From Leptospiraceae bacterium (GTDB lineage: Bacteria > Spirochaetota > Leptospiria > Leptospirales > Leptospiraceae): 64,000 nucleotides of DNA. Made by a program: the position numbers and the translations under genes. This document shows positions 63,902 through 64,000 of the stretch, in pieces. The stretch's first letter is position 1. Each line of letters starts with the position of its first letter. The notes below the pieces were generated by a model. The model saw nothing but the letters and a program-made list of their open reading frames with translations. It had not been told where the DNA came from and searched no databases. Where the stretch lies: positions 28,465 to 92,464 of the forward strand of contig JAGOHK010000007.1 in NCBI GenBank assembly GCA_017996175.1, written 5' to 3'.

Positions 63902-64000
63902 ATGCAAAATAAAATCATAGTCTTTGAAAGCAAAAGCATTCGGCGGATTTGGCACAACGAAGAATGGTATTTTTCGGTTGTGGATGTTGTGGGAGTATTG
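63902..64000 (+). CDS. N-terminal part of a BRO-N family (phage antirepressor-like) protein
   Basis: 33 codons from ATG 63902 to the window end. I-R-R-I-W-H-N-E-E-W-Y-F-S-V-V-D-V-V-G-V-L is the typical start of BRO-N domain proteins, DNA-binding proteins of phages and mobile elements. Its presence supports accessory or prophage-derived DNA at this end. Confidence 0.8.
   Translation, partial: MQNKIIVFESKSIRRIWHNEEWYFSVVDVVGVL

Overview
The window is AT-rich (roughly one third G+C by eye) and looks like chromosomal DNA of a spirochaete close to Leptospira (Leptospiraceae). The reasons are many lipoproteins with loose spirochaetal lipoboxes, a FecR-domain lipoprotein resembling the LipL45 type, WG-repeat and TPR surface proteins, a 7TMR-DISM histidine kinase, paired cyclic-nucleotide-binding proteins, and a very large chemotaxis/two-component content. 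The assignment is by family recognition only; no 16S or other marker is present.

Layout. (1) 1-5.1 kb: end of a membrane protein, then exported proteins (TPR, LolA/LolB-like lipoprotein, WG-repeat lipoprotein, small Cys-rich protein). (2) 5.1-10.4 kb: a sigma-54-type response regulator with a frameshifted C-terminus, a free-standing B12-binding sensor with a zinc-ribbon-like head, and a four-PAS histidine kinase. (3) 10.4-21.3 kb, minus strand: a nine-gene chemotaxis operon read mcp - triple cheW - cheB - HEAT protein - cheR - cheY - STAS - cheY - cheA. (4) 21.6-33.4 kb, plus strand: hybrid kinase, CheY, CheC-like phosphatase, HisKA_2-type kinase and receiver/coiled-coil protein, then an RsbR-RsbS-RsbT-phosphatase stressosome module with its own promoter, then a membrane-anchored CheZ-like protein and an MCP-like protein with the same C-terminal pentapeptide (DVTFF), and finally a large polytopic MCP. 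This is the most interesting part: a stressosome physically coupled to chemosensory components, with no sigma-B, RsbV, RsbW or RsbU. (5) 33.4-39.8 kb: a beta-barrel candidate with three tandem TRL-like lipoproteins, aspartate kinase, a decayed toxin-antitoxin-like pair, a TPR protein and an orphan HEPN protein. (6) 40-48.5 kb: FecR lipoprotein, a DUF5683-like protein, a large Ig-like/fibrinogen-like lipoprotein and a 1010-residue unknown protein. (7) 48.7-58.7 kb: DISM kinase and LuxR-type regulator, EVE protein, a cluster of dispersed palindromic repeats, cyclic-nucleotide-binding proteins, tRNA-Arg(CCT) with a nearby tRNA 3' fragment, degenerate LytM protein and a second WG-repeat lipoprotein. 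(8) 58.7-64 kb: accessory DNA with gene remnants, a 130-bp palindrome, small ribbon-helix-helix-like genes, a truncated T5orf172 gene, a chimeric N6-adenine methylase and the start of a BRO-type protein.

How the genes fit together. Regions 3 and 4 are divergent from a shared 380-bp AT-rich control region and encode a nearly full signalling set: receptors, couplers, kinase, methylation enzymes, receivers, two classes of CheY-P phosphatase (CheC-like and CheZ-like) and a stressosome switch. Intergenic DNA contains several families of dispersed inverted repeats, partly nested in each other. Several genes are broken by small indels or deletions (5.2, 37.5 and 60.8 kb).
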